Positions 25,894-35,076 of a stretch of 64,000 nt of DNA are shown here, one piece after another. The translations under genes and the position numbers were made by a program. The notes below the pieces were generated by a model. It was not told where the DNA came from. It searched no databases and saw nothing but the letters and a program-made list of their open reading frames with translations. The stretch comes from Bacteroides stercorirosoris (GTDB lineage Bacteria > Bacteroidota > Bacteroidia > Bacteroidales > Bacteroidaceae). The stretch lies in NCBI RefSeq assembly GCF_900142015.1, contig NZ_FQZN01000006.1, positions 124,001 to 188,000 on the forward strand. Direction: 5' to 3'. The first letter of the stretch is position 1. Every line of letters begins with the position of its first letter.

Positions 25894-27690
25894 ATGAAAT
25901 ATCTGAAATATAAATGTCTGTTGGCAATCATTCTGGGTTGTTCATTGAGCGGTTGCTTCGACCTTACGGAAGAAGTATTCGACCGTGTAGACTCCGGCGT
26001 CTATTATCAGGACGAGAATAGTGTGAAGAGTGCGGTAGCTACCATTTACTCCACAGGGGCTACCAGTTATGCCGAATACTTCTGGTACATGCAGGAATTT
26101 CCTGCCGATCAGGTGACCTGGCGTGTATGGAATGGCGGTCAGTGGGGATATGATGAAGGTGAAAAGTTTATCTTCTCCATCCAGAACTGGACTCCCGATG
26201 CCAAGATTATTCGCAGTGCCTGGGAAAAGGCATGGACCACTATCGGCCTGTGTAACACTTTATTGGCTGATATGGGGAAGTTAACTTCTGCCGACCTGAA
26301 GATGACCGATGAGAAACTGAAAGCTTATGAAGGCGAAGTACGTACACTCCGTGCCTGGGCTTATTACAATATCTTCGAAATCTGGGGTGGTGCATTGCCG
26401 CTGAATATTGAACCGGCCACCGTAGACGCTGAATTGCCACCCACTGCCGATCCGGACTTCGATACAAGTTGCAAGAAGATTTATAACTTCATTGCTACCG
26501 AGCTGGATGATTGCTACGAAGGAATGGTCGAAAATCAGGTGAACCGCATGAACAAGGCCGTGAACCGTATGATCAAAGCCCGGCTGTTGCTGAATGCCGA
26601 AGTGTTCATCAAAGAAAACCACTATACCGAATGTGCCGAATTGTGCCGTGAAATAATCAGCGGTAAATATGGTAACTATGAATTGGCAAAGGATTACCGT
26701 GATATTTACTCTATCAATAATACCGAGTGTCCCGAAGTTATCATGGCTTTTGCCTGCGAAGACGGTAAACTGAATATGGGATGGATGCGCATGACTTTCT
26801 ACCCTTATAATATCTGGGACTATTTCGGAGGTACTTACAGCCAGAGCGGTTGGAACTGTACTTGTCTGGTTCCTTCGTATGACAATGCGGGAACGGTGAA
26901 TGAACTGGGAGGTACGCAGGGAGCTACCTGTTTCCTTGATGCGGCTTACGGTGATAAACTGGGCGCAGTCTACGAACGCTTCGACGACCGCGACATCCGT
27001 AAAAAGAACTATAGTTATGACAAAAAGAACGGCTACAGCGGTATCTTCCTGAAAGGTACCATAAAAGCTAACTATGGTAAGGGTGAAGCCTTGAAAGCCG
27101 ATGCCGACCGTGACGGACAAGACCTGGCGTATGTGGATCAGGTAGGTACGTTCATGAATCTGGGACGCAATTTGGAAACCGTCATGTCACCGCGTTGGGG
27201 AGAGACGAACTCCGGCCTTCGTCTGGTGAAGTACCCGGTATATCCTACTTCCGCAGCCATCGACTTCCAGAACATCGACGAGGTGGAATTCCGCCTGAGC
27301 GAAGTGTATTATATGCTGGCAGAGTGTGAAATGCGTGCCGGACAGGCCGACAAGGCCAAAGAACTGGTGAACGAAGTACGTAAACGTTACTTCAGTGCCG
27401 GCGACTGGGCAGACGTGAAAGACAAACCGGGGCGTGGCTTCACCGCCTTCGATATGGACTGGATGTTGAGCCAGTGGGGTGTTGAGTTCCTGAATGAAGG
27501 CCGCCGCCGCCGTACAGACCTGCGTCGCTTCGACAAATTCACGCAAGGGCAGTGGTGGTTCTTCGGACGTGCCACGGACAATGGTCAACTTTATCCCGCC
27601 AAGCGTGATCGTAAATATGAGTGGTATCCGTTGCCTGCTTCTGCATTGCTTGTCAATCAGGGACTGATACAGAACCCGAATTATAAATAA
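25894..27690 (+). CDS. SusD/RagB-type surface glycan-binding lipoprotein
   Basis: 598 aa. The signal peptide ends in a lipobox (SLSGCFD), with lipid on the Cys near residue 22. The helical TPR scaffold typical of SusD follows: VYYQDENSVKSAVATIY, LRAWAYYNIFEIWGG near residue 152, and a C-terminal NEVRKRYF then FLNEGRRRRTDLRRF. It forms the lid of the SusC transporter and captures starch-derived glycans. It is 35 nt downstream of the SusC gene, in the same operon. Ligand is inferred from the GH13/GH97 neighbours. Confidence 0.95.
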   Translation: MKYLKYKCLLAIILGCSLSGCFDLTEEVFDRVDSGVYYQDENSVKSAVATIYSTGATSYAEYFWYMQEFPADQVTWRVWNGGQWGYDEGEKFIFSIQNWTPDAKIIRSAWEKAWTTIGLCNTLLADMGKLTSADLKMTDEKLKAYEGEVRTLRAWAYYNIFEIWGGALPLNIEPATVDAELPPTADPDFDTSCKKIYNFIATELDDCYEGMVENQVNRMNKAVNRMIKARLLLNAEVFIKENHYTECAELCREIISGKYGNYELAKDYRDIYSINNTECPEVIMAFACEDGKLNMGWMRMTFYPYNIWDYFGGTYSQSGWNCTCLVPSYDNAGTVNELGGTQGATCFLDAAYGDKLGAVYERFDDRDIRKKNYSYDKKNGYSGIFLKGTIKANYGKGEALKADADRDGQDLAYVDQVGTFMNLGRNLETVMSPRWGETNSGLRLVKYPVYPTSAAIDFQNIDEVEFRLSEVYYMLAECEMRAGQADKAKELVNEVRKRYFSAGDWADVKDKPGRGFTAFDMDWMLSQWGVEFLNEGRRRRTDLRRFDKFTQGQWWFFGRATDNGQLYPAKRDRKYEWYPLPASALLVNQGLIQNPNYK

Positions 27691-27708
27691 CTCAAAAACA
27701 GAAAATCC

Positions 27709-29385
27709 ATGAAAAAGATAGTTTATTGGCTGTTTATGTTGCCGTTGTTTACTCTGCTCAACGGGTGCGACGATACAGATACGATTATATTCGATGACGA
27801 ACTGCCTCAGTTCGAAATCAAGGCGAACGCCATATTGCTGGAAGTCATCATGCCGAAAGGCAGTGCTGCCGATGACGAATACTACATTGTAGGCGACTTT
27901 AACGGAGGAGCCGAAGCTGCTGTTGGTAATTTGGAATGGCAGTTGGAGAAAGCTACCGGTAGCGAATCCAAGTGGGGAATCTATCTGTTACCTTCCACGT
28001 TTAAAGATGGAAAGACACTGGCGGATGGCTTCTACTTCGTATCAGCCTCGAAAGGTGAAGAACGTTCGGTGAAGAATGAGACCGTGGTGCATCGGCTGGA
28101 TGTAAAGGTGGGAACCCGTACCAATGTATGGGTAGACCGCTGGGAGGCTTACTTTAATACGGAAGAAGAAGGACATGATGGCTTTGTGGTTTATGTGGCT
28201 GATAAGTCCGGTTGGGATAATCTGTACCTGTATGGTTGGGCCGGTGATGGTGATGTGACGCCTGCTTGGCCGGGACTTTCGGTGAAAGGTACGGAAGTGA
28301 TCAATGGGGTTACTTATAAGTACTTCGATATGGGGAAATCTTTGGATGGCTATGAAGGGTTGAATCTGATATTCAATAATGTAGATGTGCAGGTGGACGG
28401 TCCGGCAGTGACGCTTAACAGAAACTTCTACTTTCGCATTACCGACAAAGGCTTTGAGGAAATAGATCCGGAAGCAAGCTATTGCATCTATGTGGACGAC
28501 CAGTCCGGTTGGGAAGATCTGGCACTTTACATCTCCGGAGCTGGTGATAACAACGAAGACTGGCCGGGACTTGAACCTGCTGGAACGAAGGAAATCAACG
28601 GAGTGGTTTATAAATACTTTGAAACCGATGTGGAATTGATGAATCAGAGTCTGAAGCTGACATTTAATAATAACAAAAAGGAAGACGATCCGGGACTCGT
28701 GCTGTCTTTCGTTAAGAACATCACTTTCAGCCGCGATTTCTATTTCAGCATTACTCCAGAGAAGTGCGAGGAGATAGATCCCACAAATCATGGTACGCGC
28801 TATTCTCTTTATGTGGAAGATAATACTGGTTGGGGTGCGTTGGCACTTTACAGCTATGGAGATGTGGAACTTGGTGGCGGCTGGCCCGGCATACAGGTGT
28901 CGGAGACGAAAGAAATCAACGGTACGACGTATAAGTGTTTCCATCTGACACCGGCTTGTACAAATAAGAATGTCAACCTGATATTCAATAATAACGGCGG
29001 TGGAAGTCAGTTGGATGACTATAACCTGACGATAGATCGTGATTACTATCTCCGCATCTCGGGTGATGGCTGTAGTGAAATAAAAGATTGTACGGTCTAT
29101 GTACAGGATAATTCCGGTTGGGATGCTTTGGCTCTCTATGGTTGGGGCGATGCTGCAATTGGTGACAGTTGGCCCGGCATACAGGTAACCGGAACGAGGG
29201 AAATCAATGGCGTTACTTATAAATACTTTGATTTATCGGAACATGTTGGTAAGTATTCGAATTTGATTTTCAATAATAATGGAGGCGGACAGCAAATAGA
29301 AGATGGCGGGCTGTATACAGCATTGATAGGAGATATTTACTTCTCCATCACAGCTACTTCTTATGAAAAACTGCCCAAGCCCTAA
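27709..29385 (+). CDS. Surface lipoprotein with four starch-binding-like modules (SusE/F position)
   Basis: 558 aa. The lipobox LLNGCDD places it at the outer membrane. A SusE-like N-terminal domain (about residues 25-150) is followed by four tandem modules of roughly 90-100 aa (about 158-250, 260-350, 365-455 and 462-555). Each module repeats a pattern: VYVQDNSGWDALALYGWG-like start, WPG, EINGVTYKYF and NLIFNNN. The WPG/aromatic pattern resembles starch-binding CBM26-type modules. SusE and SusF of B. thetaiotaomicron carry two and three starch sites, so four is an extended version. It would hold starch at the surface for the amylases. The ligand is inferred. Confidence 0.85.
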   Translation: MKKIVYWLFMLPLFTLLNGCDDTDTIIFDDELPQFEIKANAILLEVIMPKGSAADDEYYIVGDFNGGAEAAVGNLEWQLEKATGSESKWGIYLLPSTFKDGKTLADGFYFVSASKGEERSVKNETVVHRLDVKVGTRTNVWVDRWEAYFNTEEEGHDGFVVYVADKSGWDNLYLYGWAGDGDVTPAWPGLSVKGTEVINGVTYKYFDMGKSLDGYEGLNLIFNNVDVQVDGPAVTLNRNFYFRITDKGFEEIDPEASYCIYVDDQSGWEDLALYISGAGDNNEDWPGLEPAGTKEINGVVYKYFETDVELMNQSLKLTFNNNKKEDDPGLVLSFVKNITFSRDFYFSITPEKCEEIDPTNHGTRYSLYVEDNTGWGALALYSYGDVELGGGWPGIQVSETKEINGTTYKCFHLTPACTNKNVNLIFNNNGGGSQLDDYNLTIDRDYYLRISGDGCSEIKDCTVYVQDNSGWDALALYGWGDAAIGDSWPGIQVTGTREINGVTYKYFDLSEHVGKYSNLIFNNNGGGQQIEDGGLYTALIGDIYFSITATSYEKLPKP

Positions 29386-29395
29386 GATGCTTTGA

Positions 29396-29534
29396 GTTTC
29401 AAGGCGGGAAACCGTTTGTTTCATGCCTTGAAACAAGTAGTTTCATTACTTGAAACTCTCTGTTTCATACCGAGAAACTCTTGGTTTCAAGCAATGAAAC
29501 TAAGAGTTCCACCAGCTGAAACATAAGCTGAAAC
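29396..29534. repeat. 22-nt-period array of GTTTC/GAAAC dyads (locus 2)
   Basis: Six units on an exact 22-nt lattice. GTTTC (GTTCC in the last) starts at 29396, 29418, 29440, 29462, 29484 and 29506. GAAAC starts 12 nt later each time: 29408, 29430, 29452, 29474, 29496 and 29518. An extra GAAAC at 29530 comes from a local duplication of AGCTGAAAC. Units are GTTTC-N7-GAAAC-N5, one base different in geometry from locus 1 but with the same period. The array fills the gap between the binding lipoprotein and the first GH13 gene, inside the operon. Confidence 0.88.
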
Positions 29535-29572
29535 ACTTTTATCAGATAATTAATAGGTATAACATTATAGAT

Positions 29573-30916
29573 ATGAGACTAAAAGATATCCTTAAGATTT
29601 TGTGCTCCAGCCTTTTGCTGTTGAACTTTACCGGATGCAGTTCGGATGATGATCCTGATATGCCGCCTCCCGCAGATGACGTTACTACGGACGGAATGGT
29701 GATTTATGAAGCCAATCCGGCCCTCTTCGGTGAAACGCAAGCACTGAATGGACTGACTGCCCAACTGCCGCGTATCAAAAAGCTGGAAGCCAATGTTCTT
29801 TGGCTCATGCCCATTTTCCAGCAAGGTGAAAAGAATGCTGTCGGTTCTCCGTATTGTGTGAAGGACTACCAGGCTATCAATCCTGCCTATGGAACCCTGT
29901 CCGATCTGAAAGCATTAGTCACGAAGGCTCATGCCGAAGGTATGTTGGTCATCCTGGACTGGGTAGCTAACCATACCGCCTGGGATCATGCCTGGACTAC
30001 GGAACATAAGGACTGGTATACGCAGGACGCCAACGGTAATATTGTTTCTCCCCCGGGAATGGGTTGGGACGATGTGGCTGATTTGAATTATGACAACACT
30101 GCCATGCGTGCCGCCATGCAGGAGGCTATGCTTTACTGGCTGACCGAAGCGGACATAGACGGATTCCGTTGCGACCATGCCGAAGGTGTGCCCAATGACT
30201 TTTGGAAGGAAACTATCACGAAGCTTCGTGCCGCCAAAAGTACCTTGCTGATGCTGGCCGAAGGTTCACAAACCGCACTCTACGATGCAGGCTTTGATAT
30301 GCTGTATGCCTGGAACTTCGCTTATAAACTACAGGATGTATATGCAGGAAGCGCTTCTGTGGCTAATCTGTATGATACACATCGTAGTGAGCTTGCTTCG
30401 GTAACAGATAAACGGTTACTTATGCGTTATTCCACCAACCATGATATGGCTTCCGAAAAATCGCCCGTGCAGGCTTATCAAACCAAGGAAGGTGCTTTCT
30501 CAGCCTTTGTGGCCTCTATTTCTATGGGTGGCTGCCCAATGATTTATAGTTCGCAGGAACTGGCTTATGACAAGGCCCTCTCTTTCTTTGGCTATCAGGC
30601 GATGGACTGGAACTCTAATGCCGATTATCAGGCGGATTATACCAAACTGATGCAATTGTATCGCAATTCTCCTGCTTTACAAAATGGAGAGATCAAACTT
30701 TATCAGACGAGTAAAGCGATATGCTCTTATCGTATTTCCAGTACGGAAAAGATACTGGTACTGATAAATATCAGTGGCAATCAGGAAAGATTGAATCTGC
30801 CTATGGAACGGGTAGGGGATAGTGCAAAGAATCTCTGGACCGGAGAAAGCACTGTATTGCCAAGGACGATTACGTTGGAGCCCTATCAATATTACATCTG
30901 GAAAATAGAAGGATAA
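29573..30916 (+). CDS. GH13 alpha-amylase-family lipoprotein
   Basis: 447 aa. The signal peptide ends in the lipobox NFTGCSS, so it is lipid-anchored, probably to the outer membrane. The (beta/alpha)8 signatures are complete: DWVANH at 129-134, GFRCDHAE with nucleophile Asp201, LAEGS with acid/base Glu230, and STNHD with Asp291. The C-terminal beta domain is short, and the protein is compact compared with SusG (about 690 aa) and lacks an inserted CBM. It hydrolyses alpha-1,4-glucan. It is paralogous to the next gene, 1 nt downstream. Confidence 0.93.
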   Translation: MRLKDILKILCSSLLLLNFTGCSSDDDPDMPPPADDVTTDGMVIYEANPALFGETQALNGLTAQLPRIKKLEANVLWLMPIFQQGEKNAVGSPYCVKDYQAINPAYGTLSDLKALVTKAHAEGMLVILDWVANHTAWDHAWTTEHKDWYTQDANGNIVSPPGMGWDDVADLNYDNTAMRAAMQEAMLYWLTEADIDGFRCDHAEGVPNDFWKETITKLRAAKSTLLMLAEGSQTALYDAGFDMLYAWNFAYKLQDVYAGSASVANLYDTHRSELASVTDKRLLMRYSTNHDMASEKSPVQAYQTKEGAFSAFVASISMGGCPMIYSSQELAYDKALSFFGYQAMDWNSNADYQADYTKLMQLYRNSPALQNGEIKLYQTSKAICSYRISSTEKILVLINISGNQERLNLPMERVGDSAKNLWTGESTVLPRTITLEPYQYYIWKIEG

Positions 30917-30917
30917 T

Positions 30918-32243
30918 ATGAAGAAACATATATTTATTGTAAGCCTGCTGTGCCTGCTTGCTGCCTGTACAGGTAAGCGGCAGGGCGAAGCGGCGGCGAA
31001 AGTTGCGGCGTTGCCTGCTGTGGAAGATGTGGTGATGTATCAGGTCAATCCGCGTGTGTTTGCTCCTGAGAAGTCATTTAAGGCGGTGGAACGTCGCTTA
31101 GATTCCATTCAGGCATTGGGAATCAACGTGGTGTGGTTTATGCCGATCAATGAAGTGGGGCAGGAGAAATCTGTGAATTCCCCCTATTGTGTGAAGGACT
31201 ATAAAGGAGTGAATCCGGAGTTCGGTACACTGGATGAGTTTAAGGCCTTGGTTGCCACTTGCCATCAGAAGGGGATGAATGTGATTATCGACTGGGTAGC
31301 CAATCATACTTCCTGGGACAATGCCTGGATTGCCAACAAAGAATGGTATACGCAGGATGAGGCCGGAAACATAATCTTTCCTGCCGGAACCGGTTGGAAG
31401 GATGTGGCCGACTTAAATTTTGATAATCAGGAGATGCGCCTGGCAATGATTGAAGCCATGAGGTTTTGGGTTACAGAAATCGGCATCGATGGCTTCCGTT
31501 GCGATGCGGCGGACTTTGTTCCCTTCGACTTCTGGAAACAGGCGCTCGACTCTTTGCGTGCCATCCCCGAGCGTTCGTTGCTGATGCTGGCTGAAGGGAA
31601 AAGACGCGACCACTTTGATGCTGGTTTCGATATGAATTATTCCTGGGACTTTCTGGAGTCACTTCGCGATGTATTCGTAAAAGATGCTCCGGCACAGGAA
31701 CTGTTTGCTACGGATAAAGCGGAGTATGACACTATCCCCGTAGGAAAAGTGAAACTGCGTTTTACCACCAACCATGATGAGTCGGCAAAGATGTCGCCTA
31801 CTAAAGAATTCGGAGATGTGCGCGGCTCTATGGCAGCTTTCGTACTGACTACTTATCTGCATGGAGGAGCGTTGATTTATGGCTCACAAGAGGCGGGTTA
31901 TCCCGAAGCTATCAACTTCTTTACGTATGTTCCGGTGGATTGGACGGGGAACAGTGAACTGTATCAGGAATACTGCCGTCTGATGGCTCTTTACAACGAG
32001 TATCCGGCTATCCGTAAAGGGGGATTGAAGACATATCCGCAACCCGATGTGCTGCTCTTTGAAAAACAGGATGGTAAAGACCGTGTGTTGGTTGCTGTAA
32101 ATGTACGTAATCGTGAAGTAAATGTGACTCTTCCGCAAGAGTGGAATGGACATCCAAGTAAAGATATGTATAGCGGAACAGAAGAGAAGCTGGAAGCTGA
32201 GCTGAGTCTGTGCCCTTATCAGTATCGAATCTTTAAGTATTGA
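30918..32243 (+). CDS. GH13 alpha-amylase-family lipoprotein (paralogue)
   Basis: 441 aa with lipobox LLAACTG. Catalytic motifs are DWVANH at 125-130, GFRCDAAD with Asp196, LAEGK with Glu226 and TNHD with Asp287. It aligns along its whole length with the preceding GH13 protein (both share SPYCVKDY, DWVANHT, KEWYTQD-like and DVADLN), so the pair arose by tandem duplication. Region II differs (CDHAE versus CDAAD), which suggests a different subsite preference. It starts 2 nt after the upstream stop, so the two are coupled. It lies in the alpha-glucan operon. Confidence 0.93.
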   Translation: MKKHIFIVSLLCLLAACTGKRQGEAAAKVAALPAVEDVVMYQVNPRVFAPEKSFKAVERRLDSIQALGINVVWFMPINEVGQEKSVNSPYCVKDYKGVNPEFGTLDEFKALVATCHQKGMNVIIDWVANHTSWDNAWIANKEWYTQDEAGNIIFPAGTGWKDVADLNFDNQEMRLAMIEAMRFWVTEIGIDGFRCDAADFVPFDFWKQALDSLRAIPERSLLMLAEGKRRDHFDAGFDMNYSWDFLESLRDVFVKDAPAQELFATDKAEYDTIPVGKVKLRFTTNHDESAKMSPTKEFGDVRGSMAAFVLTTYLHGGALIYGSQEAGYPEAINFFTYVPVDWTGNSELYQEYCRLMALYNEYPAIRKGGLKTYPQPDVLLFEKQDGKDRVLVAVNVRNREVNVTLPQEWNGHPSKDMYSGTEEKLEAELSLCPYQYRIFKY

Positions 32244-32292
32244 TGAGCTGATATTAGTATTTAAAAGTATCATACTAAAACCATAATAGAAT

Positions 32293-34437
32293 ATGAAACA
32301 TTCTCTTTTTATTGCCTTTTTCCTTTGCCTCGGTTCGTTCGCCTCGGCCCAGCAACTCACTTCTCCTGACGGTAACCTGTCATTGGAGTTTATGGAGCAG
32401 GCAGACGGTGTTCCGACATACCGGCTGGACTATAAAGGCAAACCCGTTTTAACTTCCGGTCGTTTAGGTCTCCTGACGGAAGAAGCCGACCTGACCCGCG
32501 GATTCAAGCAGACTAACCTCGAACGTGCCTCTGTTGATAACTACTGGAATCCCGTCTGGGGTGAGTACAACCGGGTACGGAATCATTATAACGAAATGAC
32601 CGTCACCCTGGAACAACCGGAAACAGGACGTATCCTAAAGATCCGTTTCCGCCTGTTCGATGATGGCCTGGGCTTTCGCTACGAACTGCCTTTGCAACGC
32701 AAGATGAACTACCTCACCGTAAAAGATGAAGTAACCGAATTCAATCTCACGGGAAATCACAAAGCCTTTTGCATTCCCGGCGATTATGATACCAATGAGT
32801 TTGCCTATACCACAGCCCCCATCTCGGAGATCGCTGCGGATATGGAAAGAAGAATCGCCAGGAAGTCATACGAGTCGAAAGCGGAAGGCGGGCTGACCGT
32901 GCAAACCCCGCTCATGCTGAAAAGTGAAGATGGCGTTTATCTGAATATTCATGAAGCCGCCTTGGTGGACTATGCCGGAATGTTGCTGAACGTGGATGAT
33001 AAGCACTATAAACTGAGTGCCCATCTCACTCCCGATAAACTGGGTAAGAAAGGATATCTTCAATTACCTGTGCTGTCGCCCTGGCGCACGGTCATCGTCA
33101 GCGATGATGCCCGCGATATTCTTGCATCCCAATTGATTTATAACCTGAATGAACCCTGCCGTTACGAAGACACTTCCTGGATTCGTCCGATGAAATTCGT
33201 TGGCGTATGGTGGGAGATGTTCACGGGCGAAGGAAAGACCTGGGCTTACAGTGATTTCTATCAGGCGAAACCCGGCATTACGGACTATGAAAAGCTGAAA
33301 CCGAATGGGCATCATCCCGCCAATACTGCCCATGTGAAAGAGTATATCGACTTTGCCTCCGCCCACGGCATCGATGGCATATTGGTAGAAGGCTGGAACG
33401 AAGGTTGGGAGGACTGGGCGTCCTATCGTAAAGACCGTCAGTTCCTTTTCACCAAACCCTATCCTGATTTTGACGTCAAGGAATTGCAGCGTTATGCCAA
33501 AGAGAAAGGCGTGCAGATGGTTATGCATCACGAGACTGCTGCCAATGCCGCCGATTACGAGCGCCAATTGGATGAGGCTTTCCAGTTCATGGTTGATAAT
33601 GGCTATCACGCCGTGAAGACCGGTTATGTGGGATATATCATTCCCCGCAATGAATACCACTCTTCCCAATGGATGAACAATCATTATATCCATGTAGTCC
33701 GCCGTGCTGCCGATTATAAGGTTATGGTCAACAGTCACGAAGCGGTACGTCCTACCGGCTTATGCCGCACTTATCCCAACTGGCTGGCTCAGGAGTCTGC
33801 CCGTGGCGGAGAGTTCGAAACAATGGGAGGTAACGATCCCGACCATACCTGTATTCTTCCTTTCACCCGTCTGAAAGGTGGACCGATGGATTACACCCCC
33901 GGCATCTTCGAGACAAGATTGTCTTATTATAATGGTGAGAAACCCAACGAACGCGTGCATACCACTTTGGTGAAGCAAATGGCACTCTACATGACCATGC
34001 CTTCTCCTATCCAGATGGTAGCCGACCTGCCGTCCAACTATGCCCGCTTCCCCGATGCTTTCCGTTTTATTGAAGATGTGGCGGTAGATTGGGATAACAG
34101 TTGGTATTTGGAAGCCGAACCGGGAGACTACATCACTGTAGCCCGTAAGGCAAAAGGCAAGAACGAATGGTTTGTTGGCGGAATTACCGATGAGAACAGG
34201 CGTACGGCAACGATTCCTTTCTCCTGGCTTCCGGAAGGAAAACAATATATTGCTACCATATACGAAGATGGCAAGGATGCTGATTGGGACACCAATCCCC
34301 AAAGCTATCAAATCCGTAAGGTAATAGTGACACCTAAAAGTGTACTGAAACAGAAACTGGCCGCAAGCGGTGGCGTTGCCATCAGCATAAAAGAAGCTGA
34401 TAAAACGGAGATGAAAGGATTGAAAGTCATTCGCTAA
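32293..34437 (+). CDS. GH97 alpha-glucosidase (SusB-like)
   Basis: 714 aa with a cleaved signal peptide ending FASAQ and no lipobox, so it is periplasmic. An N-terminal beta-sandwich (SPDGNLSLEF) is followed by the catalytic barrel with VEGWNEGWEDW, MHHETAANAADYERQ, VKTGYVGYI and NSHEAVRPTGLCRTYPN, then ARGGEFE. The Glu residues in the last two motifs fit the SusB-type inverting mechanism rather than the Asp-dependent retaining GH97 enzymes. It releases glucose from imported maltooligosaccharides. It is the last gene of the operon and is followed by a terminator. Confidence 0.94.
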   Translation: MKHSLFIAFFLCLGSFASAQQLTSPDGNLSLEFMEQADGVPTYRLDYKGKPVLTSGRLGLLTEEADLTRGFKQTNLERASVDNYWNPVWGEYNRVRNHYNEMTVTLEQPETGRILKIRFRLFDDGLGFRYELPLQRKMNYLTVKDEVTEFNLTGNHKAFCIPGDYDTNEFAYTTAPISEIAADMERRIARKSYESKAEGGLTVQTPLMLKSEDGVYLNIHEAALVDYAGMLLNVDDKHYKLSAHLTPDKLGKKGYLQLPVLSPWRTVIVSDDARDILASQLIYNLNEPCRYEDTSWIRPMKFVGVWWEMFTGEGKTWAYSDFYQAKPGITDYEKLKPNGHHPANTAHVKEYIDFASAHGIDGILVEGWNEGWEDWASYRKDRQFLFTKPYPDFDVKELQRYAKEKGVQMVMHHETAANAADYERQLDEAFQFMVDNGYHAVKTGYVGYIIPRNEYHSSQWMNNHYIHVVRRAADYKVMVNSHEAVRPTGLCRTYPNWLAQESARGGEFETMGGNDPDHTCILPFTRLKGGPMDYTPGIFETRLSYYNGEKPNERVHTTLVKQMALYMTMPSPIQMVADLPSNYARFPDAFRFIEDVAVDWDNSWYLEAEPGDYITVARKAKGKNEWFVGGITDENRRTATIPFSWLPEGKQYIATIYEDGKDADWDTNPQSYQIRKVIVTPKSVLKQKLAASGGVAISIKEADKTEMKGLKVIR

Positions 34438-34520
34438 GGCTGAGGCATGAGGCCTCTGCCAAGGTATAAAGGCATTGAATGGAGATATACTCTGCATTTA
34501 ATATTAAAGTTAACAATGCG

Positions 34521-34554
34521 AATAGGGAGGCCGTGAGGTTTCCCTATTTTTCTG
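34521..34554 (+). terminator. Terminator of the alpha-glucan operon
   Basis: AATAGGGAGGCC (34521-34532) pairs with GGTTTCCCTATT (allowing two G-U pairs) around the tetraloop GTGA, followed by a short T-run. This gives a 12-bp stem about 85 nt after the GH97 stop. Confidence 0.65.
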
Positions 34555-34582
34555 GTGTGTCTCATTTCTTCATCATTATTGC

Positions 34583-34741
34583 ATGGAGCAACATGTTTCT
34601 CCACTAACCTTTTTGTTAACACTTAAAGGTAGAACTTATCTTCCTTTTGAAATGTTGAAGGGCGAACAAATAGAACTGTCAGCAGATTTACTGGGGGATC
34701 TGAAAGCATTTCTCGAACATAAATATGGCGTGATTGTGTAA
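34583..34741 (+). CDS. Small hypothetical protein or gene remnant
   Basis: 52 codons from ATG 34583 to TAA at 34739-34741. The protein begins MEQHVSPLTFLLTLKG and ends in LKAFLEHKYGVIV. The C-terminal half (ELSADLLGDLKAFLEHK) would form an amphipathic helix. The composition looks protein-like, but no promoter or strong ribosome-binding site is visible, and I do not recognise the family. It could be a genuine small protein or the tail of a decayed gene. Confidence 0.35.
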   Translation: MEQHVSPLTFLLTLKGRTYLPFEMLKGEQIELSADLLGDLKAFLEHKYGVIV

Positions 34742-34999
34742 TCAGAACTTACTCAGCTTTAACTTATGCGTGCAGTGAATCCTACAGGCTCAATAGGCCA
34801 TCCTGATTGTTCTCCTTGCTCATCTTGTCAATCCGTTGGTTTGTTCTATTTTTAGATCAATCGAAGGGGGCTGGCTGAAAGCAAAAAAATGTTCTTTCAG
34901 AAGATTCTTTTAGTCGGAAAGCCGATAAACAAGGCAGTTGAAGAGAAATGAAAGAACTGCAAGATAAAAATAGTATCTGATGATCAATCTGTGATACAA

Positions 35000-35027
35000 C
35001 GAAGGGTTTCCTCACGGAAACCCTTCG
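35000..35027 (-). terminator. Perfect 12-bp hairpin, probable terminator of the DUF2807 gene
   Basis: CGAAGGGTTTCC (35000-35011) and GGAAACCCTTCG (35016-35027) are perfect complements with a TCAC loop, 50 nt beyond the stop of the minus-strand gene. The T-run is weak on either strand, so it may instead protect the mRNA 3' end. Confidence 0.5.
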
Positions 35028-35076
35028 CTTCATAGTGTGTTAAACTATCCTTCCTATAATAATCTAAGAGAGAATT

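Larger units (their letters stand above)
34438..35076. other. Intergenic region after the alpha-glucan operon
   Basis: 639 bases between two converging transcripts. It holds a terminator for the GH97 gene (34521-34554), a possible 52-codon reading frame (34583-34741) and a perfect hairpin that may end the DUF2807 gene (35000-35027). Bases 34742-34999 show no feature I can name. Confidence 0.6.
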
